From the NCBI GenBank assembly GCA_008017155.1, contig SSGX01000063.1:1-36548 (forward strand): DNA of 36,548 nt, given 5' to 3'. The notes beneath the pieces are model-generated. The model searched no databases. It was not told where the DNA came from and saw nothing but the letters and a program-made list of their open reading frames with translations. The stretch is from Neisseriales bacterium (GTDB taxonomy: Bacteria; Pseudomonadota; Gammaproteobacteria; Burkholderiales; UBA11063). Both the position numbers and the translations under genes were made by a program. Positions 11,866 through 20,140 of the stretch are shown one piece after another (position 1 is the first letter of the stretch; the number at the start of each line of letters is the position of its first letter).

Positions 11866-12442
11866 ACTTGAAATATTGCCATTATATTTATGGCAGTTAA
11901 AAATATTTATTCCAATACTGCTAATTACGGTTTTATTGTTAACGCTATTAATTTATAATAATTTTACAATTAGTCAAGTACAGAAATTAGCGGAACTTGA
12001 GAATATGGAAGTAGGCTTAAAGGAAACACTAACTAAAAACTATGCGCAGGTAAAAAATGTTCCTGCGTATAAAGCAAAACTTCTAGAATTAAGAGATTTA
12101 GAAAGTCAGATAAATTCTAGATTTCCATCGTCTGATGAAATATCGGCACTATTAATTCAGATAAATCAAGCTGCTGAAGATTCAGATGTAACTATAACTA
12201 ACTTTATTCCAAAAGAAACTAAAGAAGTAAATTTGATTGGTAATGTTTCTGGAAAAAATAAAATAATGTCTGAAACATTTACTATAATAGCTAATTCTAG
12301 GTACTTAAATTTTCTAGATTTTGTTGTTAGAATTGCTAGATTATCTAGAGTAATTGATTTTCAAACTATAACTATATCTAGAATGGATAATGATTCTATT
12401 AGTACAAATTTTGATATAAAAATATATTTCAGTAGTAAGTGA
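11843..12442 (+). CDS. pilO: Type IV pilus assembly protein PilO
   Basis: Inner-membrane partner of PilN (199 residues) with the same layout: a short cytoplasmic N-terminus, one membrane helix (about 20-40, KIFIPILLITVLLLTLLIY), a coiled coil (about 45-95) and a periplasmic ferredoxin-like fold. PilN and PilO form a heterodimer that connects PilM to PilP and the secretin. The start lies inside pilN, and the stop overlaps the pilP ATG by one base (TGATG). Confidence 0.92.
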   Translation: MVKKKVNKLEILPLYLWQLKIFIPILLITVLLLTLLIYNNFTISQVQKLAELENMEVGLKETLTKNYAQVKNVPAYKAKLLELRDLESQINSRFPSSDEISALLIQINQAAEDSDVTITNFIPKETKEVNLIGNVSGKNKIMSETFTIIANSRYLNFLDFVVRIARLSRVIDFQTITISRMDNDSISTNFDIKIYFSSK

Positions 12443-12912
12443 TGGTTAGGCTAATAGTTAGTTTGTTATTCTTTACTCCAGTATTTGCAGAAATAATTGA
12501 CTTAGAAAAACTTATACTTGAATTACAGCAAAAGCCTGCATACATGCAGCCAATTATACTACCAAAGCTTGAAACTATTATTGAGAATTATAAAACACCA
12601 TCACAAAATAATATTTTTGATGCTAGTAGAAGTATTAATTTTGATATTAGCGCTAACATGAACTATAATCAGGATTATTCGTTAAATCAATTACAAATGG
12701 TTGGATATATGAATTATTCTGGTATAGACTATGCTTTTTTGAAGACACCATTTGATACAATAAAAGTTAAAGTAGGTGATTCGATAAAAGGTGGCAAAGT
12801 TGTTAGCATCACGAACTCCGTCGTTGAAATTAATCAGTTACAGATAATTGATGATAAAAATTATAATAAAAGAATTTTTATTCAATTATTAAAACCAAAT
12901 AAACCAAAATAA
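12442..12912 (+). CDS. pilP: Type IV pilus assembly protein PilP, apparently not a lipoprotein
   Basis: A 156-residue periplasmic protein between pilO and pilQ. The C-terminal half (LQMVGYMNYSGIDYAFLKTP, then IKVKVGDSIKGGKVVSITN) is the PilP homology domain that binds the N0 domain of PilQ. The N-terminus VRLIVSLLFFTPVFAEII looks like a cleavable signal peptide (VFA before Glu), but there is no cysteine anywhere in the protein, so the usual lipidation site of PilP is absent. It may be free in the periplasm or held by an uncleaved signal. ATG 12442 overlaps the pilO stop; GTG 12439 is an alternative one codon earlier. Confidence 0.88.
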   Translation: MVRLIVSLLFFTPVFAEIIDLEKLILELQQKPAYMQPIILPKLETIIENYKTPSQNNIFDASRSINFDISANMNYNQDYSLNQLQMVGYMNYSGIDYAFLKTPFDTIKVKVGDSIKGGKVVSITNSVVEINQLQIIDDKNYNKRIFIQLLKPNKPK

Positions 12913-12921
12913 ATTAATAAA

Positions 12922-15114
12922 ATGAAGAAATTAATATTTTTAATTGTTTTTATCATATCTAAAACAGCTTTTGCTGTTTCTATTAATAATATTAATAGTA
13001 CAGTATCTGGACGTGCTCAGTATATTCAGTTTAGCTTTGATTCGGCACCGAGTGCACCAAAAGTTTTTATTGCTGGAAATGATTTGGTTCTTGATTTTTA
13101 CCAAACAGATTATGTTCAACAACAAAAGAGTATTGAAATTAGTAACGGCTATATTCATCGTATTACTCTAGTTTCGTTAAATGGTCGGACTCGAATCATG
13201 GTTGCTGGTGGTAGTAAATATAAGTATAGTATTGAATCTAAAAAAAATGCAATAGTTCTTCAATTAAGCGATCAAATTGGACAATCAGGAATTAGCCAAT
13301 ACAAGGTTGGAGTTATAGATCTAGGAGATAAAAAAGGGAGTAATGATTATTCAATAACTGTTAAAGATGTAAAATTTACTCGAGATGATAATGGTGGTGG
13401 GGTAGTAGAGGTAAATTATTCAGGTGATACCAAACTTGATATTAGTAAGGAGCGACTAGGGAATTCTCTAATTGTTACACTTATGGGTGTAAATTACTCT
13501 GATTCACTATTCAAGAAACTAGATACTACTGATTTTGATACTCCAATAAAATATGTAAACATAAAAGGTGCTAACGGTAGATTAAAGCTTGAATTGGTAA
13601 ATAGAAACTCTTGGGACTATGCTTTATATCAATTACAAAATAAGTTAGTTATTAATGTTAGAAACTTATCAAAAAATAATAGTACTAGTTCTATTCCAAG
13701 CTTAAAGGCGGGAGGTTCTGATAAAGTTTCATTCAATTTCCAAAATATTGATGTTCGGGCTCTATTACAGCTACTTGCCGACTTTAGTGGTTATAATATT
13801 TTAGTTAGTGATAGTGTTACAGGTACAATTTCTATCAAATTAAATAACGTTCCATGGGATCAGGCGCTCCAGACTATTCTTTCTACAAAGGGTCTGGATA
13901 TGAGGCGTGATGGGAATGTAATTAGAATCGCTCCTGCCTCTGAACTGGCGGCTATTAACAAACAACAACAAGATAGTCAGAAATCATATGAGGCTGTAGA
14001 ACCGCTGGATACTCTAACAATCCGTTTGAAGTATGCACAAGCTACTGCCGTTCAATCAATGATACTTAAACCAGCAACTTCTGGTGGAGGTGCTACCGCT
14101 TCATTGAATTCACCAAATCAGCAGCCAGGCACTTCTGCACCTAGCGCTTCACTTACAGGAAGTAATCAGCCAAACCAGATATTATCTTCGCGAGGTTCTA
14201 TTTTAACGGACAGTAGAACAAATACTTTGATTGTTAATGATACACCATCAAGGTTAAAAGATATAAAAGAACTTATTGACAAAATAGATATTCCCGTTAA
14301 ACAAGTTTTAATCGAGGCGAGAATTGTAGAGGCAACTAGTTATTTTGAAAAAGATCTGGGAACTAGATTATTATTGGCTGGTGTATCAGGTAATTTAACC
14401 ATTGCTAACACTTTGGAGAATGGCGTTACTATTAATCAGCAAGGGATTAACGTTATAAGCTCTGGTGGTGCAGCAGGTGGTGGTGCCGCAGCAGGTGGCG
14501 GTGCCGCAGGTGGTGCAAGCTCGTACGTTAACCAAGATTTTGGAATAAGTAATGGGGCATCTTTAGCCGCGATATTTACTCCAAATAGTAATACACTTAT
14601 TGGTCTTGAAGTCGATGCATTAGAATTACAGAATCAAGGTAGAACAATTTCAAGTCCAAAAGTTATGACTGCAAATTATCAACCTGCAAATATTCAACAA
14701 GGGGTACAAATTCCATATCAGCAGGCTTCAAGCGCTGGTAATACGAATGTTGCTTTTGTTAATGCAACATTATCTCTTCAGGTAACTCCACAAATTACCG
14801 ACGATGGTTTCATTTTGTTGAATATTAATATACAAAAGAATACACCAAGTCCGACTCTTCAGGTACAAGGCACACCTGCTATTAATACCAATAGCGTCAC
14901 TACTCAGGTACGAGTTAAGGATGGCTCAACTATTTTGGTTGGTGGTATTTACGTTGACGATCAGCAAAAAGTCCTAGAACAGATCCCTTATCTTGGCGAT
15001 ATACCTTACTTAGGCTGGTTGTTTAAGTCACAACAAACGGTTAACTCAAAACGTGAGTTATTAATCTTTATCACTCCTCGTGTAATTGCGAATAGTTTAG
15101 AAAATGACAGCTAA
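12922..15114 (+). CDS. pilQ: Type IV pilus secretin PilQ
   Basis: Outer-membrane secretin (730 residues) through which the pilus exits. It has a signal peptide (1-18, ending TAFA), two AMIN-type peptidoglycan-binding domains (about 20-115 and 145-250), an N0/STN domain (about 270-345, with FNFQNIDVRALLQLLADFSG), an N1 domain (about 365-460) and the secretin domain (about 460-725, ending LLIFITPRVI). Two flexible insertions stand out: a Ser/Asn/Pro/Gly linker near 385-420 inside N1, and a Gly/Ala repeat at about 512-533 in the secretin core. It starts 9 nt after pilP and overlaps aroK by 11 nt. The first AMIN domain is weakly conserved. Confidence 0.95.
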   Translation: MKKLIFLIVFIISKTAFAVSINNINSTVSGRAQYIQFSFDSAPSAPKVFIAGNDLVLDFYQTDYVQQQKSIEISNGYIHRITLVSLNGRTRIMVAGGSKYKYSIESKKNAIVLQLSDQIGQSGISQYKVGVIDLGDKKGSNDYSITVKDVKFTRDDNGGGVVEVNYSGDTKLDISKERLGNSLIVTLMGVNYSDSLFKKLDTTDFDTPIKYVNIKGANGRLKLELVNRNSWDYALYQLQNKLVINVRNLSKNNSTSSIPSLKAGGSDKVSFNFQNIDVRALLQLLADFSGYNILVSDSVTGTISIKLNNVPWDQALQTILSTKGLDMRRDGNVIRIAPASELAAINKQQQDSQKSYEAVEPLDTLTIRLKYAQATAVQSMILKPATSGGGATASLNSPNQQPGTSAPSASLTGSNQPNQILSSRGSILTDSRTNTLIVNDTPSRLKDIKELIDKIDIPVKQVLIEARIVEATSYFEKDLGTRLLLAGVSGNLTIANTLENGVTINQQGINVISSGGAAGGGAAAGGGAAGGASSYVNQDFGISNGASLAAIFTPNSNTLIGLEVDALELQNQGRTISSPKVMTANYQPANIQQGVQIPYQQASSAGNTNVAFVNATLSLQVTPQITDDGFILLNINIQKNTPSPTLQVQGTPAINTNSVTTQVRVKDGSTILVGGIYVDDQQKVLEQIPYLGDIPYLGWLFKSQQTVNSKRELLIFITPRVIANSLENDS
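14461..14517 (+). repeat. Gly/Ala-coding short repeat in pilQ
   Basis: Degenerate GGTGGTGCxGCA-like units encode an all Gly/Ala stretch (GGAAGGGAAAGGGAAGG) in the secretin domain. The position suggests a surface or lumen loop. The repeat could change length by slippage in steps of three bases. Confidence 0.75.
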
Positions 15115-15619
15115 AAATATAATAATCGTTGGAATAACAGGTGTTGGTAAAACAACTATCGGCAAAGTTTTAGCTGAGAAGCTAGATAAACAATTTATTG
15201 ATCTTGATAAATATATTGAGGTTACCTGTGGTGTTGATATCCCTACTATTTTTGAACTCGAGGGTGAAGTAGGATTTCGAGATCGTGAGACATTGGCTTT
15301 AAAACAAGTAGTTTCGCAAATGGATAATTATGTTCTTTCTCTGGGAGGAGGCTGTGTTATACGCTCAGAGAATCGCCAAATAATAACTCGTAGCAATAGT
15401 TTGGTATTACAGCTACTTGCTGATCTTAATGTTCTTGTTGAAAGATTGGTCAAATCGCCAAATAAGAGACCGCTTCTGGCAAATCAGGATATCCGAAATA
15501 AAATTCAAAATCTTTTAGATGAACGCAAAGAGTTCTATGATGCGGTTAGCGATCTTACAATAAATACGACTAATTTAAAACCTACTCAAGTGGTTAATAA
15601 AGTGACTCAATATTTGTAG
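15104..15619 (+). CDS. aroK: Shikimate kinase
   Basis: Phosphorylates shikimate with ATP in the chorismate pathway; 171 residues, the usual size. It has the P-loop GITGVGKTTIG (with Thr after Lys), the shikimate-binding DLDKYIE and GEVGFRDRE segments, the LSLGGGCV glycine triplet and the lid arginine in KRPLL. It overlaps the end of pilQ by 11 nt, the common pilQ-aroK linkage of beta- and gammaproteobacteria. In many relatives aroB follows directly; here the next gene is an acetoacetyl-CoA synthetase, so aroB must be elsewhere. Confidence 0.95.
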   Translation: MTAKNIIIVGITGVGKTTIGKVLAEKLDKQFIDLDKYIEVTCGVDIPTIFELEGEVGFRDRETLALKQVVSQMDNYVLSLGGGCVIRSENRQIITRSNSLVLQLLADLNVLVERLVKSPNKRPLLANQDIRNKIQNLLDERKEFYDAVSDLTINTTNLKPTQVVNKVTQYL

Positions 15620-15663
15620 TAGTGTAGTGTGCACTGCAACTAGATAACTTCCCGTATCCTTAG

Positions 15664-15683
15664 TATAATAAACATTATATAAT
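15664..15683 (+). promoter_or_regulatory. Candidate promoter(s) for acetoacetyl-CoA synthetase
   Basis: Two exact TATAAT hexamers occur at 15664-15669 and 15678-15683, upstream of the Shine-Dalgarno at 15691. Neither has a good -35. The first gives a short but workable leader; the second would start transcription at the ribosome site, so it is less likely. Confidence 0.4.
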
Positions 15684-15701
15684 CTAATGTGGAGATGGAA
15701 A

Positions 15702-17654
15702 ATGTCAGAAGTAGTATGGAAGCCTAGTGATAAACAAATAGAAAACAGTCAAATACATAAATTCATTAATTTTCTTAAAAACAATCATATTGCAGATTTA
15801 ACTGATTCCGATAGTCTTTATAAATGGTCAATTGAAAATTCTGAGCAGTTTTGGAACAGTTTTGCACAATTTAGTCAGATAAAATTTAGTAATCCTGCCC
15901 ATGATATTCTCGCAAATCCAGATAATATGCTAGAGGCGAAATGGTTTGTTGGTAGTAAACTTAATTACGCAGAAAATTTGCTACGGCGAAATGATAATGA
16001 ATTAGCAATCGTTTTTCGTGGTGAAGATAAAGTTGAATGGAAATATACCTTTGCAGAAGTAAGTAGTATTGTAGCTAAATTGGCTCAGGCTCTACGAGAT
16101 ATTGGAGTTACTAAAGGTGATCGTGTCGCAGGTGATTTACCTAATTTACCGCATACGGTGATGGCAATGCTGGCAACTACAAGCATTGGTGCTATCTGGT
16201 CATCATGTTCACCTGATTTTGGTGTGCAGGGTGTATTAGACAGATTTGGACAAATTGAGCCAAAAGTTGTATTTGCTGTTGATGGTTATTATTATAATGG
16301 TAAGCAGGTGGAATGCATAGCTAAAGTAGCTGAAATTATAGATAAATTACCGAGTGTAGAAAAAACAATTATAGTTAATTATGCAGGATCAACAGCAGGG
16401 GTAACGGTTAAGAATAGCATCTCATGGGATGCTCTTATTGCAAAAACTCCTGTAGCTAGCCATAATTTTGAGCAAGTTGGTTTCGACCATCCGTTATTCA
16501 TTATGTATTCTTCCGGAACTACTGGGGCTCCAAAATGTATTGTTCATTCAACTGGCGGTACGTTATTACAGCATTTAAAAGAGCATCAGCTTCATACAAA
16601 TCTAAAGCGAGATAGTCGAATATTTTATTACACAACTTGTGGCTGGATGATGTGGAATTGGCTGGTTTCTGCATTGGCATCAGAAGCAACACTTATGTTA
16701 TACGATGGATCACCAACAGCTCCAGATCCTAAGGTGCTTTGGGATTATGTTGCTGACTATCATATAAACGTTTTTGGTACTAGTGCTAAGTATCTTGCCT
16801 CTCTTGAAAAAACTGGATACAAACCAAATCAACATGCAGGACTAGAATCTCTGGAAGCCATTTTATCTACTGGTTCTCCATTATTACCTGAAAGCTATGA
16901 TTTTGTTTATCGGGATATTAAAACTGATGTTCGTTTATGCTCAATCTCAGGTGGAACAGATATAGTTTCCTGCTTTGTCCTAGGTAATCCAGCTAAAGCA
17001 ATTCATCGTGGAGAAATCCAACAACGTGGCTTTGGGCTTAGCGTTGAGGTTTTTAATGATAATGGTGAGCCAGCTGGAGTAAATGAAAAAGGTGAGCTAG
17101 TTTGTACTAAACCATTTCCATGTCAACCAATTTATTTTTGGAATGATCCGGATAAGATAAAATATAAGAAAGCATATTTTGAGCGGTTCAATAATATTTG
17201 GTGTCATGGTGATTATGCTTCATTAACTGAATATGGTGGAGTTGTTATTTATGGCCGATCTGATACAACGCTTAATCCTGGTGGAGTTCGGATTGGTACG
17301 GCAGAGATTTACCGCCAAGTAGAAACAATTGAGGATATAGTTGAAAGTGTTGTGATCGGTCAGGAAACTGGAGACGATGTAAGGGTTATTTTGTTTATCA
17401 AAATGAAAGATGGCAAGGTCTTGTCTGAGGAGTTAAAAGCAACTTTGAAACAGAGAATCAAGATTGGTGCCTCACCGCGTCATGTGCCAGCTAAAATAAT
17501 TCAGGTAGCTGATATCCCTAAAACAATCAGTGGTAAGGTTGTTGAAATGGCGGTAAAAAACGTAGTTCATGGGGAAGAAGTAAAAAATAAAGAGTCTTTA
17601 GCTAATCCTGAAGCTTTGGGTTTGTTTGCGAATCTTCCCGAGTTAAAGTTGTAG
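15702..17654 (+). CDS. Acetoacetyl-CoA synthetase (acetoacetate-CoA ligase)
   Basis: An adenylate-forming (ANL family) enzyme of 650 residues that activates acetoacetate with ATP and CoA to acetoacetyl-CoA. The acetyl-CoA synthetase N-terminal segment (about 35-95) precedes the P-loop motif YSSGTTGAPKCIVHSTGG, the core ends in the hinge region near YGRSDTTLNPGGVRIGT, and the C-terminal lid holds the catalytic Lys612 in TISGKVVEMAVK. Length and motifs fit acetoacetyl-CoA synthetase better than acetyl-CoA synthetase. ATG 15702 is preferred (GGAGATGG from 15691); ATG 15687 would overlap that site. An acetoacetate decarboxylase lies 1 kb downstream, so acetoacetate is a shared substrate in this neighbourhood. 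Confidence 0.9.
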   Translation: MSEVVWKPSDKQIENSQIHKFINFLKNNHIADLTDSDSLYKWSIENSEQFWNSFAQFSQIKFSNPAHDILANPDNMLEAKWFVGSKLNYAENLLRRNDNELAIVFRGEDKVEWKYTFAEVSSIVAKLAQALRDIGVTKGDRVAGDLPNLPHTVMAMLATTSIGAIWSSCSPDFGVQGVLDRFGQIEPKVVFAVDGYYYNGKQVECIAKVAEIIDKLPSVEKTIIVNYAGSTAGVTVKNSISWDALIAKTPVASHNFEQVGFDHPLFIMYSSGTTGAPKCIVHSTGGTLLQHLKEHQLHTNLKRDSRIFYYTTCGWMMWNWLVSALASEATLMLYDGSPTAPDPKVLWDYVADYHINVFGTSAKYLASLEKTGYKPNQHAGLESLEAILSTGSPLLPESYDFVYRDIKTDVRLCSISGGTDIVSCFVLGNPAKAIHRGEIQQRGFGLSVEVFNDNGEPAGVNEKGELVCTKPFPCQPIYFWNDPDKIKYKKAYFERFNNIWCHGDYASLTEYGGVVIYGRSDTTLNPGGVRIGTAEIYRQVETIEDIVESVVIGQETGDDVRVILFIKMKDGKVLSEELKATLKQRIKIGASPRHVPAKIIQVADIPKTISGKVVEMAVKNVVHGEEVKNKESLANPEALGLFANLPELKL

Positions 17655-17661
17655 AAATAAT

Positions 17662-17691
17662 GGCAGATCACAATTGATCTGCCTTTGTTTT
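17662..17691 (+). terminator. Terminator after acetoacetyl-CoA synthetase
   Basis: A 9-bp perfect stem (17662-17670 with 17675-17683) has a CAAT loop and the tail TTTGTTTT. It separates this plus-strand gene from the convergent ksgA. Confidence 0.85.
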
Positions 17692-17739
17692 ACTTTGATT
17701 TGAAAGCTAATCTGGTTAATTGTCTATTTTATATGGTAA

Positions 17740-18495
17740 TTATTCTACTTGACTAAGCCTTAGATAATCTTCAACTGTCAGATTCTCTGCCCTTGAGCTT
17801 GGATTAATGCCAAACTGCATTAATTGCTCTTGAGAGAAGAGAGTTTTGAGACTATTGGCAACCGTTTTTCTTCTTTGGTTAAATGCCTGAGTTGTGATGA
17901 GATTCAGCTGTTTTACATTAATTAAAGACCAGTCATAGTCAATTCTTGGCTTAATTGAGACTATTGCAGAATCAACTTTTGGTGCTGGGTAAAATGCCTC
18001 TGGTGGTACATCAAGAAGTTTGCGACATTTGTACTTATACTGGAGCATGATTGATAAACGTCCATAGTTTCCATTCCCTGGGTTGGCACAGATTCTATCG
18101 ACAACTTCTTTTTGCAGCATAAAAGTCATATCTTTAATGTTATCAAATTTCTGTAGGTGAAATAGAATAGGCGTTGAAATATTGTAAGGTAGATTTCCCA
18201 CTACACGTAGGTTGTTAAAGCCTCCAAAATCAAAAGCAAGAGCATCTCCGGCATGTATTTTAATTTCTTCTTTAGAAAAGTTCCCTTCAAGAAACTTAAT
18301 GATGTCTCGATCTAATTCAAGTACCTGAATGTGTCCTGCGATTTCAATTAATGGTTTTGTCAACGCAGCTAGACCTGGACCTATTTCAAGAATATTCTCT
18401 TCGGGTTTCGGATCAATGCACTGGATAATTTTGTTTATTATATACTGATCCTGAAGAAAATTTTGCCCAAATCGCTTGCGTGGTATATGTTGCAT
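17740..18495 (-). CDS. ksgA: 16S rRNA dimethyladenosine transferase KsgA/RsmA
   Basis: S-adenosylmethionine-dependent enzyme that dimethylates two adjacent adenines near the 3' end of 16S rRNA (A1518/A1519 in E. coli), a late quality check in 30S assembly. 251 residues. It has KRFGQNFLQD at the N-terminus, the SAM motif ILEIGPGLAALT, the acidic ELDRD motif, GDALAFDF and the catalytic GNLPYNIS (NLPY). The C-terminal domain has FYPAPKVDSAIVSI and FNQRRKTVANSL. Only a weak ribosome site precedes the ATG. It is divergent from adc. Confidence 0.96.
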   Translation of the reverse strand: MQHIPRKRFGQNFLQDQYIINKIIQCIDPKPEENILEIGPGLAALTKPLIEIAGHIQVLELDRDIIKFLEGNFSKEEIKIHAGDALAFDFGGFNNLRVVGNLPYNISTPILFHLQKFDNIKDMTFMLQKEVVDRICANPGNGNYGRLSIMLQYKYKCRKLLDVPPEAFYPAPKVDSAIVSIKPRIDYDWSLINVKQLNLITTQAFNQRRKTVANSLKTLFSQEQLMQFGINPSSRAENLTVEDYLRLSQVE

Positions 18496-18560
18496 TAATA
18501 GATATTCCGTTTATTTAAGATTAAGAGTCGATTTTACCTAATTTAGAGATGTTTTGTAAA

Positions 18561-18566
18561 ATTATA
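18561..18566 (-). promoter_or_regulatory. Possible -10 for ksgA
   Basis: TATAAT is read on the minus strand about 65 nt upstream of the ksgA ATG. No matching -35 was found, so support is limited in such AT-rich DNA. Confidence 0.3.
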
Positions 18567-18612
18567 GTATTAAAGAAATGCTATAAAATAATATTCACTA
18601 CAAGGTAAATAT

Positions 18613-18672
18613 ATGAGAAAGTATGATAAAATATGTTTTATCTCAGAGATTGTTGTATTATGCTTTATATAG
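18613..18672 (+). other. Possible 19-codon leader ORF with internal hairpin upstream of adc
   Basis: An ATG at 18613, with AAGG at 18602-18605, opens a 19-codon frame MRKYDKICFISEIVVLCFI ending at TAG 18670-18672, 48 nt before adc. Codons within it contain a 7-bp hairpin (18625-18631 with 18636-18642, loop TATG). This could be a regulatory leader or chance in AT-rich sequence. It lies in the 225-bp divergent ksgA/adc spacer. Confidence 0.22.
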
Positions 18673-18696
18673 TTTAGCAGTAACTGGAAAAATACA

Positions 18697-18702
18697 TAAA
18701 AT
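18697..18702 (+). promoter_or_regulatory. Weak candidate -10 for adc
   Basis: TAAAAT stands 19 nt before the adc ATG. Its predicted start would fall next to the Shine-Dalgarno AGGAGAG (18711-18717), so the real promoter may lie further upstream. Confidence 0.2.
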
Positions 18703-18720
18703 ATAGCTAAAGGAGAGTAT

Positions 18721-19467
18721 ATGAAAATTGAAGATATCAAAAAAAATGCTTTTGCCATGCCACTTACGTCACCAAGTGCATTACAGATTGATTATTCTTT
18801 TGGGAATCGTGAATATCTAATTATTGCTTATGAAACAGATATAGAGGCGCTTCAGGCAGTTGTTCCTGAACCATTAAAAGTAACTAGTAATAAAGTCAAA
18901 TTTGAGTTTATGAAAATGCCTGATGCTCATGGGTTTGGTAGTTTTACTGAAGCAGGACAGGTAATTGAAGTTGAGTTTGAGGGTAAGCCTGGTACTTATT
19001 CCCACATGATGTTTTTGGATGATTTAGCACCTATTGCAGCAGGTCGCGAGATATGGGGTTTTCCCAAAAAATATGCTAGTCCAAAAGTAGAAATTGACGT
19101 TGATACGTTACTTGGAACTTTACACTATAATAGTGTTACTGTTGCTGTAGGCACAATGGGTTTCAAATATCAGCCACTTGATATTGTTGCAATGCATAAG
19201 AATTTGACAGAGGTTCCAAACTATCTGATAAAAATAATTCCACATGCAAATGGTAAGGAAGCTAGTTTGTGTCAGTTAGTTCGCTATTTCCTAAAAGATG
19301 TTACTGTTCATGGTGCTTGGACAGGTCCAGCTGCTTTACAATTATTTGAACATGCTCTTGCGCCAGTTGCTAAGCTCCCTGTGCGTAAAGTTATTAGCGG
19401 AACGCACTTAATTGCTGATTTGACCCTAGGATTTGGTGAAGTAGTTTATGACTATCTAAAAGATTAA
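18721..19467 (+). CDS. adc: Acetoacetate decarboxylase
   Basis: Converts acetoacetate to acetone and CO2 through a Schiff base; 248 residues, the normal length. The active-site stretch GREIWGFPKKYASP has Lys116/Lys117, matching the Lys115/Lys116 pair of the Clostridium acetobutylicum enzyme (Lys115 forms the Schiff base). Other conserved parts are the N-terminal PLTSPSA, the YSHMMFLDD strand and the C-terminal HLIADLTLG. A strong Shine-Dalgarno AGGAGAG stands 5 nt or less from ATG 18721. Some family members act on other beta-keto acids, so the exact substrate is inferred, but an acetoacetate-activating enzyme close by supports acetoacetate. Confidence 0.9.
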   Translation: MKIEDIKKNAFAMPLTSPSALQIDYSFGNREYLIIAYETDIEALQAVVPEPLKVTSNKVKFEFMKMPDAHGFGSFTEAGQVIEVEFEGKPGTYSHMMFLDDLAPIAAGREIWGFPKKYASPKVEIDVDTLLGTLHYNSVTVAVGTMGFKYQPLDIVAMHKNLTEVPNYLIKIIPHANGKEASLCQLVRYFLKDVTVHGAWTGPAALQLFEHALAPVAKLPVRKVISGTHLIADLTLGFGEVVYDYLKD

Positions 19468-19500
19468 TTTGTTTTGAATTAAAATCAATAAATTCAATGG

Positions 19501-19524
19501 AACCATGGCTTTAGCCATGGTTTT
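19501..19524 (+). terminator. Terminator after adc
   Basis: A 9-bp perfect stem (19501-19509 with 19514-19522) has a TTTA loop; the T tract is short (4 T in total, partly in the stem). It immediately precedes the pagP promoter. Confidence 0.65.
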
Positions 19525-19525
19525 A

Positions 19526-19534
19526 TGCTAAAAT
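19526..19534 (+). promoter_or_regulatory. Extended -10 promoter for pagP
   Basis: TGCTAAAAT is a TGn-extended -10 box directly after the adc terminator. The predicted start near 19541 leaves a 21-nt leader before ATG 19562. Confidence 0.5.
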
Positions 19535-19561
19535 ACTGCACTTTAAACTTGAGATTTCTTA

Positions 19562-20140
19562 ATGCAGCGATTATTAGCTAGATTCCTGATAACATTATTT
19601 ATAATTATATTCGTAAATAATGCCTATGCATGCGGCTCCGGTTCTCAATGGCTATGTGAGATTGGACATGGTCTCGTTATGGCTGAGAGTCAGGGTAAAA
19701 ATGCCCTTTTAGTAAGTGGCTATGCATATCACACATCAATTGCTGCGCATTGGCCGATTGGTGTTTCTGAACAAACGCCACAAGATCCACAAGGGCTAAA
19801 TGAAATACCCTATGGTTTAGGTTATGGACGTTCATGGTATAACACCGACACACATGAAGAATATACTCTTTTTGCTATTGCTTTCTCTGATTCTTATTGG
19901 AAGCCAGAAGCTCACGTTGGTTATATGTATCAGAAGTTTCATCCAATAATGGATAGTGATAATTTTGAATGGGGTCTTGGCTATAGTCCACAGATACTGG
20001 TTAAGCCATCTTGGACTGGTGATGCTCCAATTGTTCTACCTTTTATTGGGTTAACTACCTCATTACGTTATAAAAACTTTGAAACCAATGTCACTTGGGC
20101 AAATGTGATTTTTATGAATTTAATGTTTAAATTTGATTAA
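19562..20140 (+). CDS. pagP: PagP-like lipid A palmitoyltransferase
   Basis: Outer-membrane beta-barrel enzyme (192 residues) that moves a palmitate chain from a phospholipid to lipid A. It has a signal peptide (about 1-23, ending NAYA) and then PagP hallmarks: catalytic His57 in GYAYHTS, Asp110 and Ser111 in FAIAFSDSYWKPEAHVGY, YGLGYGRSWYN for the GGGFGLSR strand, and FEWGLGYSPQ for FHLGLGFT. The barrel ends with Phe-rich FMNLMFKFD. Cys24 and Cys32 in the mature N-terminus could form a disulfide. The modification usually strengthens the outer membrane against antimicrobial peptides. Its 3' end overlaps the convergent adenylate cyclase gene by 14 nt. Confidence 0.88.
   Translation: MQRLLARFLITLFIIIFVNNAYACGSGSQWLCEIGHGLVMAESQGKNALLVSGYAYHTSIAAHWPIGVSEQTPQDPQGLNEIPYGLGYGRSWYNTDTHEEYTLFAIAFSDSYWKPEAHVGYMYQKFHPIMDSDNFEWGLGYSPQILVKPSWTGDAPIVLPFIGLTTSLRYKNFETNVTWANVIFMNLMFKFD

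Noticed and set aside
12944-13171. Overlapping hydrophobic frames at the start of pilQ (both strands)
   Set aside because: These are frame shadows of the pilQ signal peptide and AMIN region; hydrophobicity arises from T-rich codons.
15620-15643. Weak hairpin after aroK as a terminator
   Set aside because: The stem has a bulge and a G-T pair, and no T tract follows; it is not convincing as an intrinsic terminator.
18570-18758. 62-codon minus-strand frame across the ksgA/adc spacer
   Set aside because: It overlaps the adc start and Shine-Dalgarno antisense, and its composition is that of AT-rich non-coding DNA.
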